From Paraplanobispora siamensis (GTDB lineage: Bacteria > Actinomycetota > Actinomycetes > Streptosporangiales > Streptosporangiaceae), in contig NZ_BOOJ01000043.1 of NCBI RefSeq assembly GCF_016863175.1, positions 38,930 to 102,929 on the forward strand: a DNA stretch of 64,000 nt. The letters run 5' to 3'. The translations under genes were made by a program, and so were the position numbers. The notes beneath the pieces are model-generated. The model ran no database searches. It saw only the letters and a list, made by a program, of their open reading frames with translations, and was not told the DNA's origin. Position 1 is the first letter of the stretch. Each line of letters begins with the position of its first letter. Shown here in pieces: positions 24,638 through 34,138 of the stretch.

Positions 24638-27600
24638 GTGGTGCTTGCGATCGGAGACGAGGAAGGGGCGGTGGAGACCGTGCCCCGCATGCAGACGACC
24701 GCCGGACGGCTGGCCCGGCTCGGCTTCGCCGACGGGGCCAGGGCCGAGCGGCTCCTCGACGAACTGGGACCCGAGGCCGTCGGCGACGTCGCACTGCTGG
24801 ACTCCCTCGTCGGCGCGGCCGATCCCGACCTGGCGCTCACCTCGCTCAACCGGCTCGCCGAGCGGGACCCGAGCGTTCTCGGAGCGCTCCGTGCCGATCC
24901 CGGCCTGCGGGACAGGCTCCTGGGCGTCTTCGGCGTCAGCGCCGCCCTCGGGGACCACGTGGTCCGGCATCCGGAGCACTGGCGCCTGCTGGAGGGCGAG
25001 GCGGCCCTGCGCCGCCCGTCGGAGGAGGAGCTCCGCACCGAACTGCTGCTGGCGGTCGGGGCCGAGCCCGAGGACTCCGAGCCGCGTGCCCGCGACGCCT
25101 CCACCGGGACGCTGTCCGCGCTGCGCGTCGCCTACCGGGGCCGCCTGCTGCACCTGGCCGCCCGGGACGTCGCCGGGGAGGCCGCGCTGTCCGAGGTCAC
25201 GGCCGAGCTGTCCGCCCTGGCCGGCGCCGCGCTGGAGGCGGGACTGGCCGTCGCCAGGTCCGAGCACCCCGAGGCCGGGGGCGTACGGCTGGCCGTCATC
25301 GGCATGGGCAAGTGCGGGGCCCGCGAGCTCAACTACATCAGCGACGTCGACGTGATCTTCGTGGCCGAGCCCCGCGGGGACGCCGGGGAGGGCGTCGACG
25401 AGACGCAGGCCGTACGGCTGGCCACCCGGCTGGCCCAGGGGATGATGCGCGCCTGCTCGACGACCACCCCCGAGGGCTCGCTGTGGGAGGTGGACGCGGC
25501 GCTGCGTCCCGAGGGCAAGGCGGGGCCGCTGGTGCGCACCCTCGCCAGCCACCAGGCCTACTACCGGCGCTGGGCCAAGACCTGGGAGTTCCAGGCGCTG
25601 CTGAAGGCCCGGCCGGTCGCCGGGGACCTCGAACTCGGCGGCCGCTACGTCGCCGCGATGAACGAGATGGTCTGGCAGGCCGCCACGCGCGAGAAGTTCG
25701 TCGAGGACGTGCAGGCGATGCGCCGCCGGGTGGAGGCGCACGTCCGCGTCGAGGAGGCCGAGCGGCAGATCAAGCTCGGCCCCGGCGGGCTGCGCGACAT
25801 CGAGTTCGCCGTCCAGCTGCTCCAGCTCGTGCACGGCCGCCTGGACCCCATGCTGCGCCGCCGCGCCACGCTGCCCGCGCTGGCCGCGCTGTCGCGAGGC
25901 GGCTACGTCGGCCGCGACGACGCCAAGGCGCTGGCCGAGGCCTACAGCTTCCTGCGTCAGGTCGAGCACCTCATCCAGCTGCACCGGCTGCGCCGTACCC
26001 ACGTGGTGCCCGAAGGAGAGAGCGACCTGCGGCGGCTCGGGCGCGGGCTGGGCATGACCACCGACCCGGTGGGGGAGTTCACCACCCGGTGGAGGCGGCA
26101 CGCGATGGAGGCCCGCCGCCTGCACGAGAAGCTGTTCTACCGGCCGCTGCTGCAGGCCGTGGCCCGGCTGCCCGAGTCGGAGGACCGCCTGTCCACCGCC
26201 GCCGCCCAGGCCCGCCTGGAGGCGCTCGGCTACACCGACCCCGCCGGGGCGCTGCGCCACATCAGCGCGCTGACCAGCGGTGTCTCGCGCCGGGCCGCGA
26301 TCCAGCGCACGCTCCTGCCGGTCATGCTCGGCTGGTTCGCCGACGCCCCCGACCCCGACGCCGGGCTGCTGGGATTCCGCCAGATCTCCGACAAGCTCGG
26401 CACCACCGCCTGGTACCTGCGGCTGCTGCGCGACGAGACCGCGGTGGCCGCCCGGCTGGCCAGGCTCCTGGGCACCAGCAGATACGTCACCGGCCTGCTG
26501 ATGCACGCCCCCGAGGCCGTGGCGATGCTCGCCGCCGACGCCGAGCTGGAGCCCCGGCGCCCCGAGGCGCTGCTGTCGGAGGCGCGGACCGTGGTCGGCC
26601 GCCACCCGCACCAGGCCGAGACGGCGGTCGCCGCCGTGCGCGCGCTGCGGCGCAGGGAGCTGTTCCGTACGGCGGTCGCCGACCTCGACGGGATCATCGA
26701 CATCGAGCGGGTCGGTCAGACGCTGTCCCATCTCAACGACGTGACGGTCCAGGCCGCGCTGGACGCGGCGATCGCCAAGGTCGAGATGGAGCGGCGGACC
26801 CCGCTGGGCACCCGGTTCGCGGTGATCGCGATGGGCCGCCTGGGCGGCCTGGAGTGCTCCTACGGCAGCGACGCCGACGTGATGTTCGTCCACGAGCCGC
26901 TGCCGGACGTGCCGGAGAAGGAGGCGACCGACGCCGCCCACGCCGTGGCCAACGAGCTGCGCCGGCTGCTGGCCCTGCCCGCCCCCGACCCGCCGCTGAC
27001 CGTCGACCCCGACCTGCGCCCGGAGGGCCGGCAGGGGCCGCTGGTCCGCACGCTGGCCTCCTACGCCGCCTACTACGGGCGCTGGTCGTCGCCGTGGGAG
27101 GCCCAGGCGCTGCTGCGCGCCCGCTTCTGCGCCGGGGACGCCGAGCTCGGCGTGGCCCTGCTGCACCTGGCCGACCCGCTGCGCTACCCGCCCGAGGGGG
27201 TGTCCGACGCCGCCGTACTGCAGATCCGCAAACTGAAGGCGCGGATGGAGGCCGAGCGGCTGCCGCGCGGGGCCGACCCCACCCTGCACACCAAGCTCGG
27301 CCGGGGCGGCCTGTCGGACGTGGAGTGGGTGGCCCAGCTCATCCAGCTGCGCCACGCCGGGCCGCTGCCGTCCCTGCGCACCACCCGGACCCTGGAGACG
27401 CTGCGCGCGGCGGTCGCCGAGAAGCTGCTCGACCCCGCCGACGAGGCCGTGCTGGCCGAGGCCTGGTGCTTCGCCTCCCGGATCCGGGACGCGATCGTCC
27501 TGGTCAGGGGCCGCGCGGCCGACTCCATCCCGGCGGACGTCCGCGAGCGCGCGCTCATCGCCCGCGCCCTCGGCTACCCGCCGGAGGGCAGCGAGGACTT

Positions 27601-27670
27601 CGTGAACGACTATCTGCGCGTCACCCGCCGCGCCCGCACCGTCGTGGAGCGCGTCTTCTACGAGGACTGA
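24638..27670 (+). CDS. glnE: Bifunctional glutamine synthetase adenylyltransferase/deadenylase GlnE
   Basis: 1010 residues. GlnE attaches AMP to, and removes it from, a Tyr of GlnA in response to PII and glutamine status. Two nucleotidyltransferase domains are visible, each with its G-x11-D-x-D signature: NYISDVDVIF near residue 235 (N-terminal, deadenylase) and SYGSDADVMF near residue 745 (C-terminal, transferase), both followed by LRPEG motifs. GTG codons at 24638 and 24641 both lie behind GAGGAAGG. In many actinobacteria glnE lies beside glnA and glnA2; here it is 13 kb from each, though the three genes keep their relative orientations. The last gene in this rightward run. Confidence 0.96.
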   Translation: MVLAIGDEEGAVETVPRMQTTAGRLARLGFADGARAERLLDELGPEAVGDVALLDSLVGAADPDLALTSLNRLAERDPSVLGALRADPGLRDRLLGVFGVSAALGDHVVRHPEHWRLLEGEAALRRPSEEELRTELLLAVGAEPEDSEPRARDASTGTLSALRVAYRGRLLHLAARDVAGEAALSEVTAELSALAGAALEAGLAVARSEHPEAGGVRLAVIGMGKCGARELNYISDVDVIFVAEPRGDAGEGVDETQAVRLATRLAQGMMRACSTTTPEGSLWEVDAALRPEGKAGPLVRTLASHQAYYRRWAKTWEFQALLKARPVAGDLELGGRYVAAMNEMVWQAATREKFVEDVQAMRRRVEAHVRVEEAERQIKLGPGGLRDIEFAVQLLQLVHGRLDPMLRRRATLPALAALSRGGYVGRDDAKALAEAYSFLRQVEHLIQLHRLRRTHVVPEGESDLRRLGRGLGMTTDPVGEFTTRWRRHAMEARRLHEKLFYRPLLQAVARLPESEDRLSTAAAQARLEALGYTDPAGALRHISALTSGVSRRAAIQRTLLPVMLGWFADAPDPDAGLLGFRQISDKLGTTAWYLRLLRDETAVAARLARLLGTSRYVTGLLMHAPEAVAMLAADAELEPRRPEALLSEARTVVGRHPHQAETAVAAVRALRRRELFRTAVADLDGIIDIERVGQTLSHLNDVTVQAALDAAIAKVEMERRTPLGTRFAVIAMGRLGGLECSYGSDADVMFVHEPLPDVPEKEATDAAHAVANELRRLLALPAPDPPLTVDPDLRPEGRQGPLVRTLASYAAYYGRWSSPWEAQALLRARFCAGDAELGVALLHLADPLRYPPEGVSDAAVLQIRKLKARMEAERLPRGADPTLHTKLGRGGLSDVEWVAQLIQLRHAGPLPSLRTTRTLETLRAAVAEKLLDPADEAVLAEAWCFASRIRDAIVLVRGRAADSIPADVRERALIARALGYPPEGSEDFVNDYLRVTRRARTVVERVFYED

Positions 27671-27758
27671 GGGCTCCGGAAGACCGATATGTACGGGGTT
27701 CCGGCTTCCTGTTGCGCCTGCTCTGAGCGGCGTGTATCAACAGTCCGGGTGATCCGTT

Positions 27759-28823
27759 TTGATATCCGTTTACGCTGATCTGGCCATCGGCCTCGTCCTG
27801 GCCTTCCTGCTGCTGTCCCTCCTGGTCAGCGGGATCAACGAGGCCTTCGTCAGGCTGCTCGGGATCCGCAGCAAGTTCCTGTGGGCCTACCTGCGCGACA
27901 CCATGGACGGCGGGTCGGAGGAGGGCAAGTCGTGGATCCCCACCAAGGTCGCCGACGTCTTCGCCAAGCTGCCCTTCTCCAAGGACGACCCCCGTCCGGC
28001 GCACAGCCCCGACCCGGCTCCCCCCGTGGTCGAGCCGGTGCCGGTTGACCCCGCCACCGTGCTGGCCGCAGACGGACCGCCCCCCGAGATCGACATGACC
28101 GAACGGCTCTACCGGCGGCTCCAGGAGATCGACCATCCCAAGGGGAGACGGACCACCATCTCCGACATCCCGCCCGAGCGCTTCTCCGGCGCGGTGATGG
28201 AGCTGGTCTCCGCCGAGGAGGACGGGGTGGAGGGCCTGCTGGCCAAGCTGGAGGCCATCAACAGCCCGCTGGCCGGGCATCTGCGGGGCGTGTGGGAGGG
28301 CGCGCAGCGGGACCTGGAGAAGTTCCGCCGCGGTGTGGAGAGCTGGTTCGACGGGGAGATGCAGCGCCTGTCCAACCTCTACCGGCGCTACGTCAAGTGG
28401 GTGGTGTTCGCCCTCGGGGTGGCGCTGACGCTGCTGTTCGGCATGGACGCGCTGGAGTACGGCAAGACGCTGCTGCGGGACAACGCCTTCCGGGCCGGGG
28501 TGGCGGCCATCGCGGGCGGCGGCGAGGGGGGCCTGGACGCGCTGGAGGAGAAGTGCGCCGGCGCCAAGCCGTACGACTGCGTGACCGAGTCCCTCAGCTC
28601 GCCCGCCCTGGTCAAGATCTTCGACCACGCCCTCGTGAGCATCACGATCCCGCCCGGCGACGGCGACCCGTCCCTGAACTGGAACGGCGCCGTCTGGTGG
28701 GACCGCCTGACCAGCCCGGGGCACTGGCCCGGCTTCATCCTGACGATCGTCGCCCTGCTGTTCGGCGCGCCCTTCTGGTGGGACGTCCTGCGCCGCCTGA
28801 CCGGGTTCCGCAACCGTTCCTGA
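27759..28823 (+). CDS. Conserved membrane protein of unknown function
   Basis: 354 residues from a TTG at 27759 with a weak GGGTGA upstream. An N-terminal membrane segment (about 7-30) is followed by a cytoplasmic part with a Pro-rich stretch (about 85-110) and charged helices, then a second membrane segment near 212-235, an external loop with two Cys (about 264 and 272, ECKCAGAKPYDC-like) and a third segment near 325-345. No enzymatic motif was recognised. Similar three-segment proteins occur in actinobacteria without an assigned role. It stands alone 88 bp after glnE and faces the convergent oxidoreductase gene across a stem-loop. Confidence 0.6.
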   Translation: MISVYADLAIGLVLAFLLLSLLVSGINEAFVRLLGIRSKFLWAYLRDTMDGGSEEGKSWIPTKVADVFAKLPFSKDDPRPAHSPDPAPPVVEPVPVDPATVLAADGPPPEIDMTERLYRRLQEIDHPKGRRTTISDIPPERFSGAVMELVSAEEDGVEGLLAKLEAINSPLAGHLRGVWEGAQRDLEKFRRGVESWFDGEMQRLSNLYRRYVKWVVFALGVALTLLFGMDALEYGKTLLRDNAFRAGVAAIAGGGEGGLDALEEKCAGAKPYDCVTESLSSPALVKIFDHALVSITIPPGDGDPSLNWNGAVWWDRLTSPGHWPGFILTIVALLFGAPFWWDVLRRLTGFRNRS

Positions 28824-28853
28824 GCGCGCCCCGGAGCGGTTCGCCCGGGGTAG

Positions 28854-28881
28854 GGCGCCACCCGGTCCTCCGGGCGGCGCC
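28854..28881. terminator. Bidirectional terminator, 12-position stem
   Basis: GGCGCC-A-CCCGG (28854-28865) pairs with CCGGG-C-GGCGCC (28870-28881), with one A/C mismatch and a 4-nt loop, between the convergent genes ending at 28823 and 28892. Confidence 0.7.
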
Positions 28882-28891
28882 GTACGCCGGA

Positions 28892-29749
28892 TCAGCGCAG
28901 GACGGGCAGGATCCGGTCGACGTGGCCGAGGGGATCGGACCCGATCGGGCGCAGCACCACGGTGCCGGCCCCGGCCTCCCCCAGCGACCTGACGACCCCG
29001 GCCGCGGTCTCGGCGGATCCGGCGGCCATGGGCACCTCGTCCGGCGCGACGCCCAGGAACTCCGCCTGCCCGGTGGCCGCGGGCAGGACGGCGGCGCGGA
29101 CCTCCCCGGGGTCGTCGCCGACGTAGAGGTGGACGAACACCACCACCTCGTGGTCGCCGCCGGTCTCGCCGATCATCGCGCGGGCCTGCCGTACCCGCTC
29201 GGCGTCGAACCCCTCGGGCAGGATCGTGCCCTGGGCCACCCGGCCGGCCAGCTCAAGCGAGCGGGGCCGTACCACACCGGCCAGGACCGGCGGCGGCACG
29301 GCGGGCGGATGCACCAGACCGATCCCGTCCAGCCGTACGGCGCGGCCGTCGCAGGTGACCGTCTCGCCGCGCAGCAGCGCCCGCACCGCCACGATGGTCT
29401 CCTCCAGCAGCGCCAGCGGCGAGGGCGCGAGGGCGCCGACGCCGCGCATCCAGTCCTGCACGCCGTGGCCGATCCCGGCGGCCAGGCGGTGCGGGTGCAC
29501 GCGGGCGAGGTTGCCCAGCTCCATGGCCAGCAGCGCCGGGTTGCGCAGCGGGGCCGGGGTGATCCCGATGCCCACGCGCAGCCGCTCGGTGACGGCCAGC
29601 GCCGTGGCGGCCGACGAGATCGAGCCCGTCCAGCCCAGGTCCTCCACCACCCACAGGTCGTCGACCTCCGCGACGCCGTCCAGGCGGCGGGCGAAGGGGA
29701 CGAGATCCTCGGGGGGAAGGTCGCGGTCGAACATCACGCCCAGGCGCAT
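28892..29749 (-). CDS. LLM-class flavin/F420-dependent oxidoreductase
   Basis: 285 residues from an ATG with GAGGAG closely upstream. The luciferase-like TIM barrel is clear from MRLGVMFDRDLPPEDLVPFAR, LRVGIGITPAPLRNPALLAMELGNLARV and a glycine-rich GIGHGVQDWM segment. Most actinobacterial members use coenzyme F420 rather than FMN; which one applies here cannot be decided from sequence. The protein is a little shorter than typical F420-dependent dehydrogenases (about 330) and lacks an insertion region. Not obviously in an operon; the next gene on the same strand starts 64 bp further left of its own end at 29814. Confidence 0.8.
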   Translation of the reverse strand: MRLGVMFDRDLPPEDLVPFARRLDGVAEVDDLWVVEDLGWTGSISSAATALAVTERLRVGIGITPAPLRNPALLAMELGNLARVHPHRLAAGIGHGVQDWMRGVGALAPSPLALLEETIVAVRALLRGETVTCDGRAVRLDGIGLVHPPAVPPPVLAGVVRPRSLELAGRVAQGTILPEGFDAERVRQARAMIGETGGDHEVVVFVHLYVGDDPGEVRAAVLPAATGQAEFLGVAPDEVPMAAGSAETAAGVVRSLGEAGAGTVVLRPIGSDPLGHVDRILPVLR

Positions 29750-29813
29750 GGCTCTCCTCGGTGGCGGGGGTCATCACGGACCGGGACCGGGACGATCACC
29801 GGACTCCGGCCGG

Positions 29814-30479
29814 TCAAAGGTAACGGAAGAACCCGGCGAAGCCCTTGACCCGGGTCAGGGGGTCGATCCTGACCTTGGTGCCGGTCCGCAACGCATTGAT
29901 CATCTTGCCCTCGCCGATGTAGATGCCGACGTGGTGGGTCCGCACCTTGCGCCTGCTCACCGTGCCGTAGAAGACGAGGTCGCCCGGGCGCGCCAGCGAG
30001 GCCGGGACCTTCGTGAGCCGGCGGATGTGGTCGTCGGTGTTGCCCGGCCCCAGGACGTCGCGGCCGTAGGCCAGGTGATAGACCCAGCGGGCCAGGCCGG
30101 AGCAGTCGAGGCCGCGGGTCCTGGTGGCCGGGCACGGCTTGATCGAGCCCCGGTAGCCCCGGCAGGTGCCCAGCGAGGGGCCGGGCCGTCTGGCGTGGCC
30201 GCCTCCCCAGGAGTAGGGGATCGCCCCGCCGGACCAGCCGGGCCGCTCGTGCCCGGCCCGGATCGCGTGGGCGATGGCGGTCAGCCGGTTCGGGGTGACG
30301 GCGGGCAGGATCGGTATCGAGGCGCTCGCACCCAGCAGCACGGCCACGAGCACGGCCGCCGCGGCCATTCTCCGGCGTGACGGTGCGGCCGCCCCCCGGT
30401 GTGCCGGCGCCCTTCCGGACCCCCGGACCGTCCCCCGGTGACGGGCGGACGTCCTTCCGGAGAGTCCGGCCACCTTCAC
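29814..30479 (-). CDS. Secreted NlpC/P60-family peptidoglycan hydrolase
   Basis: 221 residues. A basic N-terminus (1-37, many Arg) leads to a hydrophobic segment (39-58) that may be a signal peptide or anchor. The C-terminal NlpC/P60 domain has the catalytic Cys126 in GLDCSGLARW and His183 in HHVGIYIG, with a polar residue (Asn195) at the third position. The central part contains two further Cys (106, 116) that could form a disulfide outside. Such enzymes cut the D-Glu/diamino acid bond of cell wall peptides. No SH3 or LysM domain is present. The GTG at 30479 sits just behind GGGGTGG. Confidence 0.85.
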   Translation of the reverse strand: MKVAGLSGRTSARHRGTVRGSGRAPAHRGAAAPSRRRMAAAAVLVAVLLGASASIPILPAVTPNRLTAIAHAIRAGHERPGWSGGAIPYSWGGGHARRPGPSLGTCRGYRGSIKPCPATRTRGLDCSGLARWVYHLAYGRDVLGPGNTDDHIRRLTKVPASLARPGDLVFYGTVSRRKVRTHHVGIYIGEGKMINALRTGTKVRIDPLTRVKGFAGFFRYL

Positions 30480-30582
30480 CCACCCCGTTTTATCGCGCTA
30501 TATCGAAATTATTCTGCCGAACGAAACCCCGATCCGCGTGACGTGACCGGGGTGCGGCGTGCGCGCGGGGACGCTGACGTGC

Positions 30583-30798
30583 TCAGTCGCAGTCGTCGAT
30601 GTCGACGTCGACCTTCTTCTTGGTCTTCGACTTCTGGTTCGAGGAGGAGCCCTTGGGGCCCTTGGTGGCCTGGGCGAACGGGGCGATCGCCGTACCGCTG
30701 GCCGAGGCGGCGCACGCCTCGTCGTCGGCGGTGCAGGCGACGAGCGAGGACAGGGCGATGACGATGGCGCCTGCGGTGAGGGCGACGGTGCGGAACAC
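30583..30798 (-). CDS. Small lipoprotein with basic-acidic tail
   Basis: 71 residues from the GTG at 30798; the frame is open back to 30861 (92 residues). A signal peptide with lipobox LVAC (Cys near residue 22) predicts lipid anchoring. The mature part is short: an acidic TADDEACAA start, then a Ser/Lys-rich stretch (SSSNQKSKTKKK) and the ending VDVDIDDCD with a terminal Cys pair member. Function unknown. It lies between the NlpC hydrolase and the Lrp regulator on the same strand, 75 bp after the regulator gene. AGGAG lies 11 nt before the GTG. Confidence 0.6.
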   Translation of the reverse strand: MFRTVALTAGAIVIALSSLVACTADDEACAASASGTAIAPFAQATKGPKGSSSNQKSKTKKKVDVDIDDCD

Positions 30799-30873
30799 GG
30801 TTGTTCGTTCTCCTGCTTGTGCGGTTTCTTGCCCTCTATGGATATCCGAAGTCACTTGCATCGCGCTGAAACG

Positions 30874-31338
30874 TCACTTGTGTCCTGAATCGGATGAGGT
30901 GCCTGGGACGTGGACGCCGCGCTCGAAGAAGGTCTCCAGCACCACGACGGTCTGCGTCCCGGTCACCCCGTCGATCTCGAAGACCCTGCGCAGCACGTCC
31001 TGCAGCTCCCGGGTGCTCGAAGCGCGCACCTTGACCAGCAGCGAGGCCGGTCCGGCGATGACGTGGGCCTCCTCGATCTCCGGGACCGCCGCCAGGGCCT
31101 CGCCGGTCCCGCCCATCCAGGTCTTCCCGTCGATCATCACGTACGCCAGCACGCCCCGGCCGGCCGCCACCGGGTCGATGTCCACCGTGGTCCGCCGGAT
31201 CAGCCCGCGCTCGCGCAGCTTCCTGACCCGCTCGTGGGCCGCCCCGGCCGACAGGCCCACCGCCGCTCCGAGCGCGGCGTACGGCCGCGCGGCGTCCTCC
31301 TGCAGCAGGCTGATTATCATCCTGTCGACGTCGTCCAT
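30874..31338 (-). CDS. Lrp/AsnC-family transcriptional regulator
   Basis: 154 residues from the ATG at 31338; an earlier ATG at 31365 would add nine residues. MDDVDRMIISLLQEDAARPYAALG is the usual Lrp-type opening, with HTH residues through VGLSAGAAHERVRKLRERGLI, followed by the RAM ligand domain (strand VLAYVMID, then VIAGPASLLVKVRA). These regulators respond to amino acids or related small molecules. It is divergent from the SMP-30 gene at 31404, and the two starts are only 65 bp apart, so the regulator probably controls both. Confidence 0.85.
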   Translation of the reverse strand: MDDVDRMIISLLQEDAARPYAALGAAVGLSAGAAHERVRKLRERGLIRRTTVDIDPVAAGRGVLAYVMIDGKTWMGGTGEALAAVPEIEEAHVIAGPASLLVKVRASSTRELQDVLRRVFEIDGVTGTQTVVVLETFFERGVHVPGTSSDSGHK

Positions 31339-31403
31339 TCCATGGACCGTATCAGGAAATTTCATGTTTGACGGAACCAGGTTCGGCGATGTTTGCTCTT
31401 CTC

Positions 31404-32321
31404 ATGACAGAGCTCATAAGAGAGACCATCCCGGCCGAGTTCCGCGTCATGGAGAAGCGCTCCACCAGGGTGGGCGGTGACGAGCGGGTCGAGCGCATCT
31501 ACCACGGCTGCCGCTGGGCCGAGGGGCCGGTGTACGTCCCCGCAGGCCGCTATCTGCTGTGGAGCGACATCCCCAACGACCGCATGCTCCGCTGGGACGA
31601 GCTGACCGGCACCGTCACCCCGTTCCGTTCCCCGGCCGGATACGCCAACGGCCACACCCTGGACGCCCAGGGCCGCCTGATCTCCTGTGAGCAGGGCAAC
31701 CGGCGGGTGACCCGTACCGAGCACGACGGCTCGATCACCGTCATCGCCGACCGGTGGGAGGGCAAGCGCCTCAACAGCCCCAACGACGTGGTGGTGAAGT
31801 CCGACGGCTCGATCTGGTTCACCGACCCCTCCTACGGCATCCTGAGCGACTACGAGGGACACCGCGCCGAGAGCGAGATCGGCGCGGACAACGTCTACCG
31901 CGTCGACCCGCTCACCGGCGAGGTGCGCCTGGTGGCCGACGACTTCGCCCGCCCCAACGGGCTGGCCTTCTCCCTGGACGAGCGGCAGCTCTACGTCGTC
32001 GACACCCCCCGCAAGCACCTGAGGGTCTTCGACGTGCACGACGACGGCACGTTGTCGGGCGGCAAGGTGCTCGCCGAGTGCACGGCCGGCTCCTTCGACG
32101 GGATCAGGCTCGACGACACCGGCCGCATCTGGGCCGCCACCGACGAGGGCGTGCACTGCTTCGTCCCCGACGGCACGCTGATCGGCAAGCTCCTGCTCCC
32201 GGAGAAGACCTCCAACCTGGTCTTCGGCGGCCTGAAGCGCAACTGGCTGTTCATGACCGCCTCGACCTCCGTCTACGCCATCATGCTCAACGTCCGCGGC
32301 GCCCGGCCCGTCTACGCCTGA
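31404..32321 (+). CDS. SMP-30/gluconolactonase family protein
   Basis: 305 residues from the ATG at 31404. The six-bladed propeller of the SMP-30 family is recognised from WAEGPVYVP (metal-ligand Glu), SPNDVVVKSDGSIWFTDP (Asn ligand) and FARPNGLAFSLDERQLYVVD (Asp ligand). Such enzymes hydrolyse sugar lactones with a divalent metal. No ribosome binding site precedes the ATG, so either the transcript is leaderless or the start lies further right at 31449. It is divergent from the Lrp-type regulator, which could sense the product or substrate. Confidence 0.85.
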   Translation: MTELIRETIPAEFRVMEKRSTRVGGDERVERIYHGCRWAEGPVYVPAGRYLLWSDIPNDRMLRWDELTGTVTPFRSPAGYANGHTLDAQGRLISCEQGNRRVTRTEHDGSITVIADRWEGKRLNSPNDVVVKSDGSIWFTDPSYGILSDYEGHRAESEIGADNVYRVDPLTGEVRLVADDFARPNGLAFSLDERQLYVVDTPRKHLRVFDVHDDGTLSGGKVLAECTAGSFDGIRLDDTGRIWAATDEGVHCFVPDGTLIGKLLLPEKTSNLVFGGLKRNWLFMTASTSVYAIMLNVRGARPVYA

Positions 32322-32490
32322 GCCCTCCACCTCCACGACCTCCGGATCGGATGACATTTGTCACCGCGCTCACCCGCAAGATCCACGTGTGTCCGGTGAT
32401 ATCGGCGACTGTCTGCGCGCGCGGGAGCGGGACAGGATCTTCCCTGTAAGGAAACCGCAGCTCCTCGACTCCTTCAGGGATTTTCAGATC

Positions 32491-34017
32491 ATGAAGAGAA
32501 CGCCCGCGCGTCCTGTGAAGATCACGGCGATGGCCGCGACCCTGCCCCTGGCCCTGTCCCTGGTCGCCACCGGTGGCCCGGCCGCCGCGGTGAGCGCCGG
32601 CCCGAGCGCCACCGGCCAGGGATGGATCACCTGGGGATCGTGCGCCGGCATGCGGCCCGCCGAGGGGCGGCAGCTTCCCCCGGGCACCGAGTGCGGCACG
32701 CTCGCCGTCCCCCTCGACTACGCCGATCCCCGCGGCGGGACCATCGATCTGGCGCTGATCCGCGTCAAGGCCACCGACCCCGGCAGGCGGCTGGGGTCGC
32801 TGGTGTTCAACTTCGGCGGTCCCGGCGGCTCCGGCGTGGACATCCTCCCGATGGCCGCTCCGGCCTACACCTCCCTGAACGCCCGCTACGACCTGGTCTC
32901 CTTCGACCCGCGGGGGGTGGAGCGCAGCTCCGGTGTCCGGTGCGGCGGCGCCGAGGAGATGGAGAAGTACAACGCCGCCGACGGTTCCCCGGACACCGCG
33001 GCCGAGCGGGCGCGGCTCAGGCGGGCCACCGCGGAGTTCGTGCGGGCCTGCCGGAAGAGCTCCGGCGCGATCCTGCCGTATGTGGGCACCGTCGACGCCG
33101 CCCAGGACCTGGAGCGGCTGCGCACGGCGTTGGGTGAGGGCAGGCTGAACTACTTCGGCATGTCGTACGGCACGCATCTGGGCGCGGTCTACGCCACGAT
33201 GTTCTCCGAGCAGGTGGGCCGCTTCCTGCTGGACGCCCCGCTGGACCCGACGCTCTCCTTCCGTCGGCGCACCCTCGACCAGATGAGGGGGTTCCAGCGC
33301 TCGTACGAGGCGTTCCTCGCCGACTGCGCGGCCAAGGGCGCCGGCAAGTGCGCGCTCGGCGAGACCCGGAAGGCGGCGGACAGGACGGTCCACGCGTTGT
33401 GGAAGCGCCTGGACGCCGAGCCGCTGAAGGTCGGCGGGCGGAAGCTCACCCAGACGCTGGCGACCACCGGCATCGGGGCGGCGCTGTACGCCCGGCAGGC
33501 CTGGCCGGTGCTGGAGCAGGCGCTGGGCGCGGCGCTCAAGGGCGACGGCCGCCTGCTGCTGGACATGGCCGACAGCTACACCGGCCGCAGGGCCGACGGC
33601 ACCTACTCGACCATGCTCACCAGCTTCCCGGCCATCAGCTGCGCCGACAGCGCCGAACGGCCCGGCGCCGCCGAGCTGGCCAGGACCGAGGCCGCGGCGC
33701 GGAGGATCGCCCCCATGTTCGGCGGCGCCGGCCTCGGCAGCCTCTGCGCGAAGTGGCCGTTCGCCGGCGGCGACCTGGCCAAGAAGGTCGACGCCACCGG
33801 TTCGGCCCCGATCGTGGTGGTGGCCACGACCGGTGACCCGGCCACGCCGTACGCGTGGGGACCGAAGCTGACCGAGCAGCTCAAGACCGCCGTCCTGGTC
33901 ACGTCCGAGGGCGAGGGGCACGGCGCCTACGGGGTCAACGCCTGCACGACGAAGGCCGCCGACGCCTACCTGCTCGACGGGAAGGTGCCCGCCAAGGGCA
34001 CGGTCTGCCGGTCCTGA
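32491..34017 (+). CDS. Secreted alpha/beta hydrolase, Hip1/CaeA-like (tripeptidyl aminopeptidase family)
   Basis: 508 residues from the ATG at 32491 (AGGGA 11 nt upstream). Residues 1-32 form a signal peptide ending in AAAVSAG. The catalytic domain has the oxyanion segment NFGGPGGSG, nucleophile Ser in FGMSYGTHLGAVY (about residue 224), Asp in the TTGDPATPY region and His in EGHGAYG, with the helical lid and C-terminal TAP domain of this family. Members cleave peptides or esters outside the cell; mycobacterial Hip1/CaeA (Rv2224c), encoded next to glnA2, is the known relative. A paralogue with the same design lies at 37041-38765. A clear terminator follows at 34043-34071. Confidence 0.9.
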   Translation: MKRTPARPVKITAMAATLPLALSLVATGGPAAAVSAGPSATGQGWITWGSCAGMRPAEGRQLPPGTECGTLAVPLDYADPRGGTIDLALIRVKATDPGRRLGSLVFNFGGPGGSGVDILPMAAPAYTSLNARYDLVSFDPRGVERSSGVRCGGAEEMEKYNAADGSPDTAAERARLRRATAEFVRACRKSSGAILPYVGTVDAAQDLERLRTALGEGRLNYFGMSYGTHLGAVYATMFSEQVGRFLLDAPLDPTLSFRRRTLDQMRGFQRSYEAFLADCAAKGAGKCALGETRKAADRTVHALWKRLDAEPLKVGGRKLTQTLATTGIGAALYARQAWPVLEQALGAALKGDGRLLLDMADSYTGRRADGTYSTMLTSFPAISCADSAERPGAAELARTEAAARRIAPMFGGAGLGSLCAKWPFAGGDLAKKVDATGSAPIVVVATTGDPATPYAWGPKLTEQLKTAVLVTSEGEGHGAYGVNACTTKAADAYLLDGKVPAKGTVCRS

Positions 34018-34042
34018 CAGCGCGACCGGCCCGGGACAGGGT

Positions 34043-34071
34043 GCCGCCGGTGGACCGTGTCCACCGGCGGC
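34043..34071 (+). terminator. Intrinsic terminator, perfect 12-bp stem
   Basis: GCCGCCGGTGGA (34043-34054) pairs with TCCACCGGCGGC (34060-34071) around the loop CCGTG, 26 bp after the hydrolase stop. Confidence 0.8.
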
Positions 34072-34138
34072 CCGGTGTTTGTCGGTGGCGCGGTGCAGGA
34101 TTCGGGGCGTCGGTCCACGGCGAGGATGGGAGATCGCG

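Noticed and set aside
32430..32475. ACAGG/CCTGT mini inverted repeat before the first Hip1-like gene
   Set aside because: Five-base arms in GC-rich DNA are too short to support an operator call.
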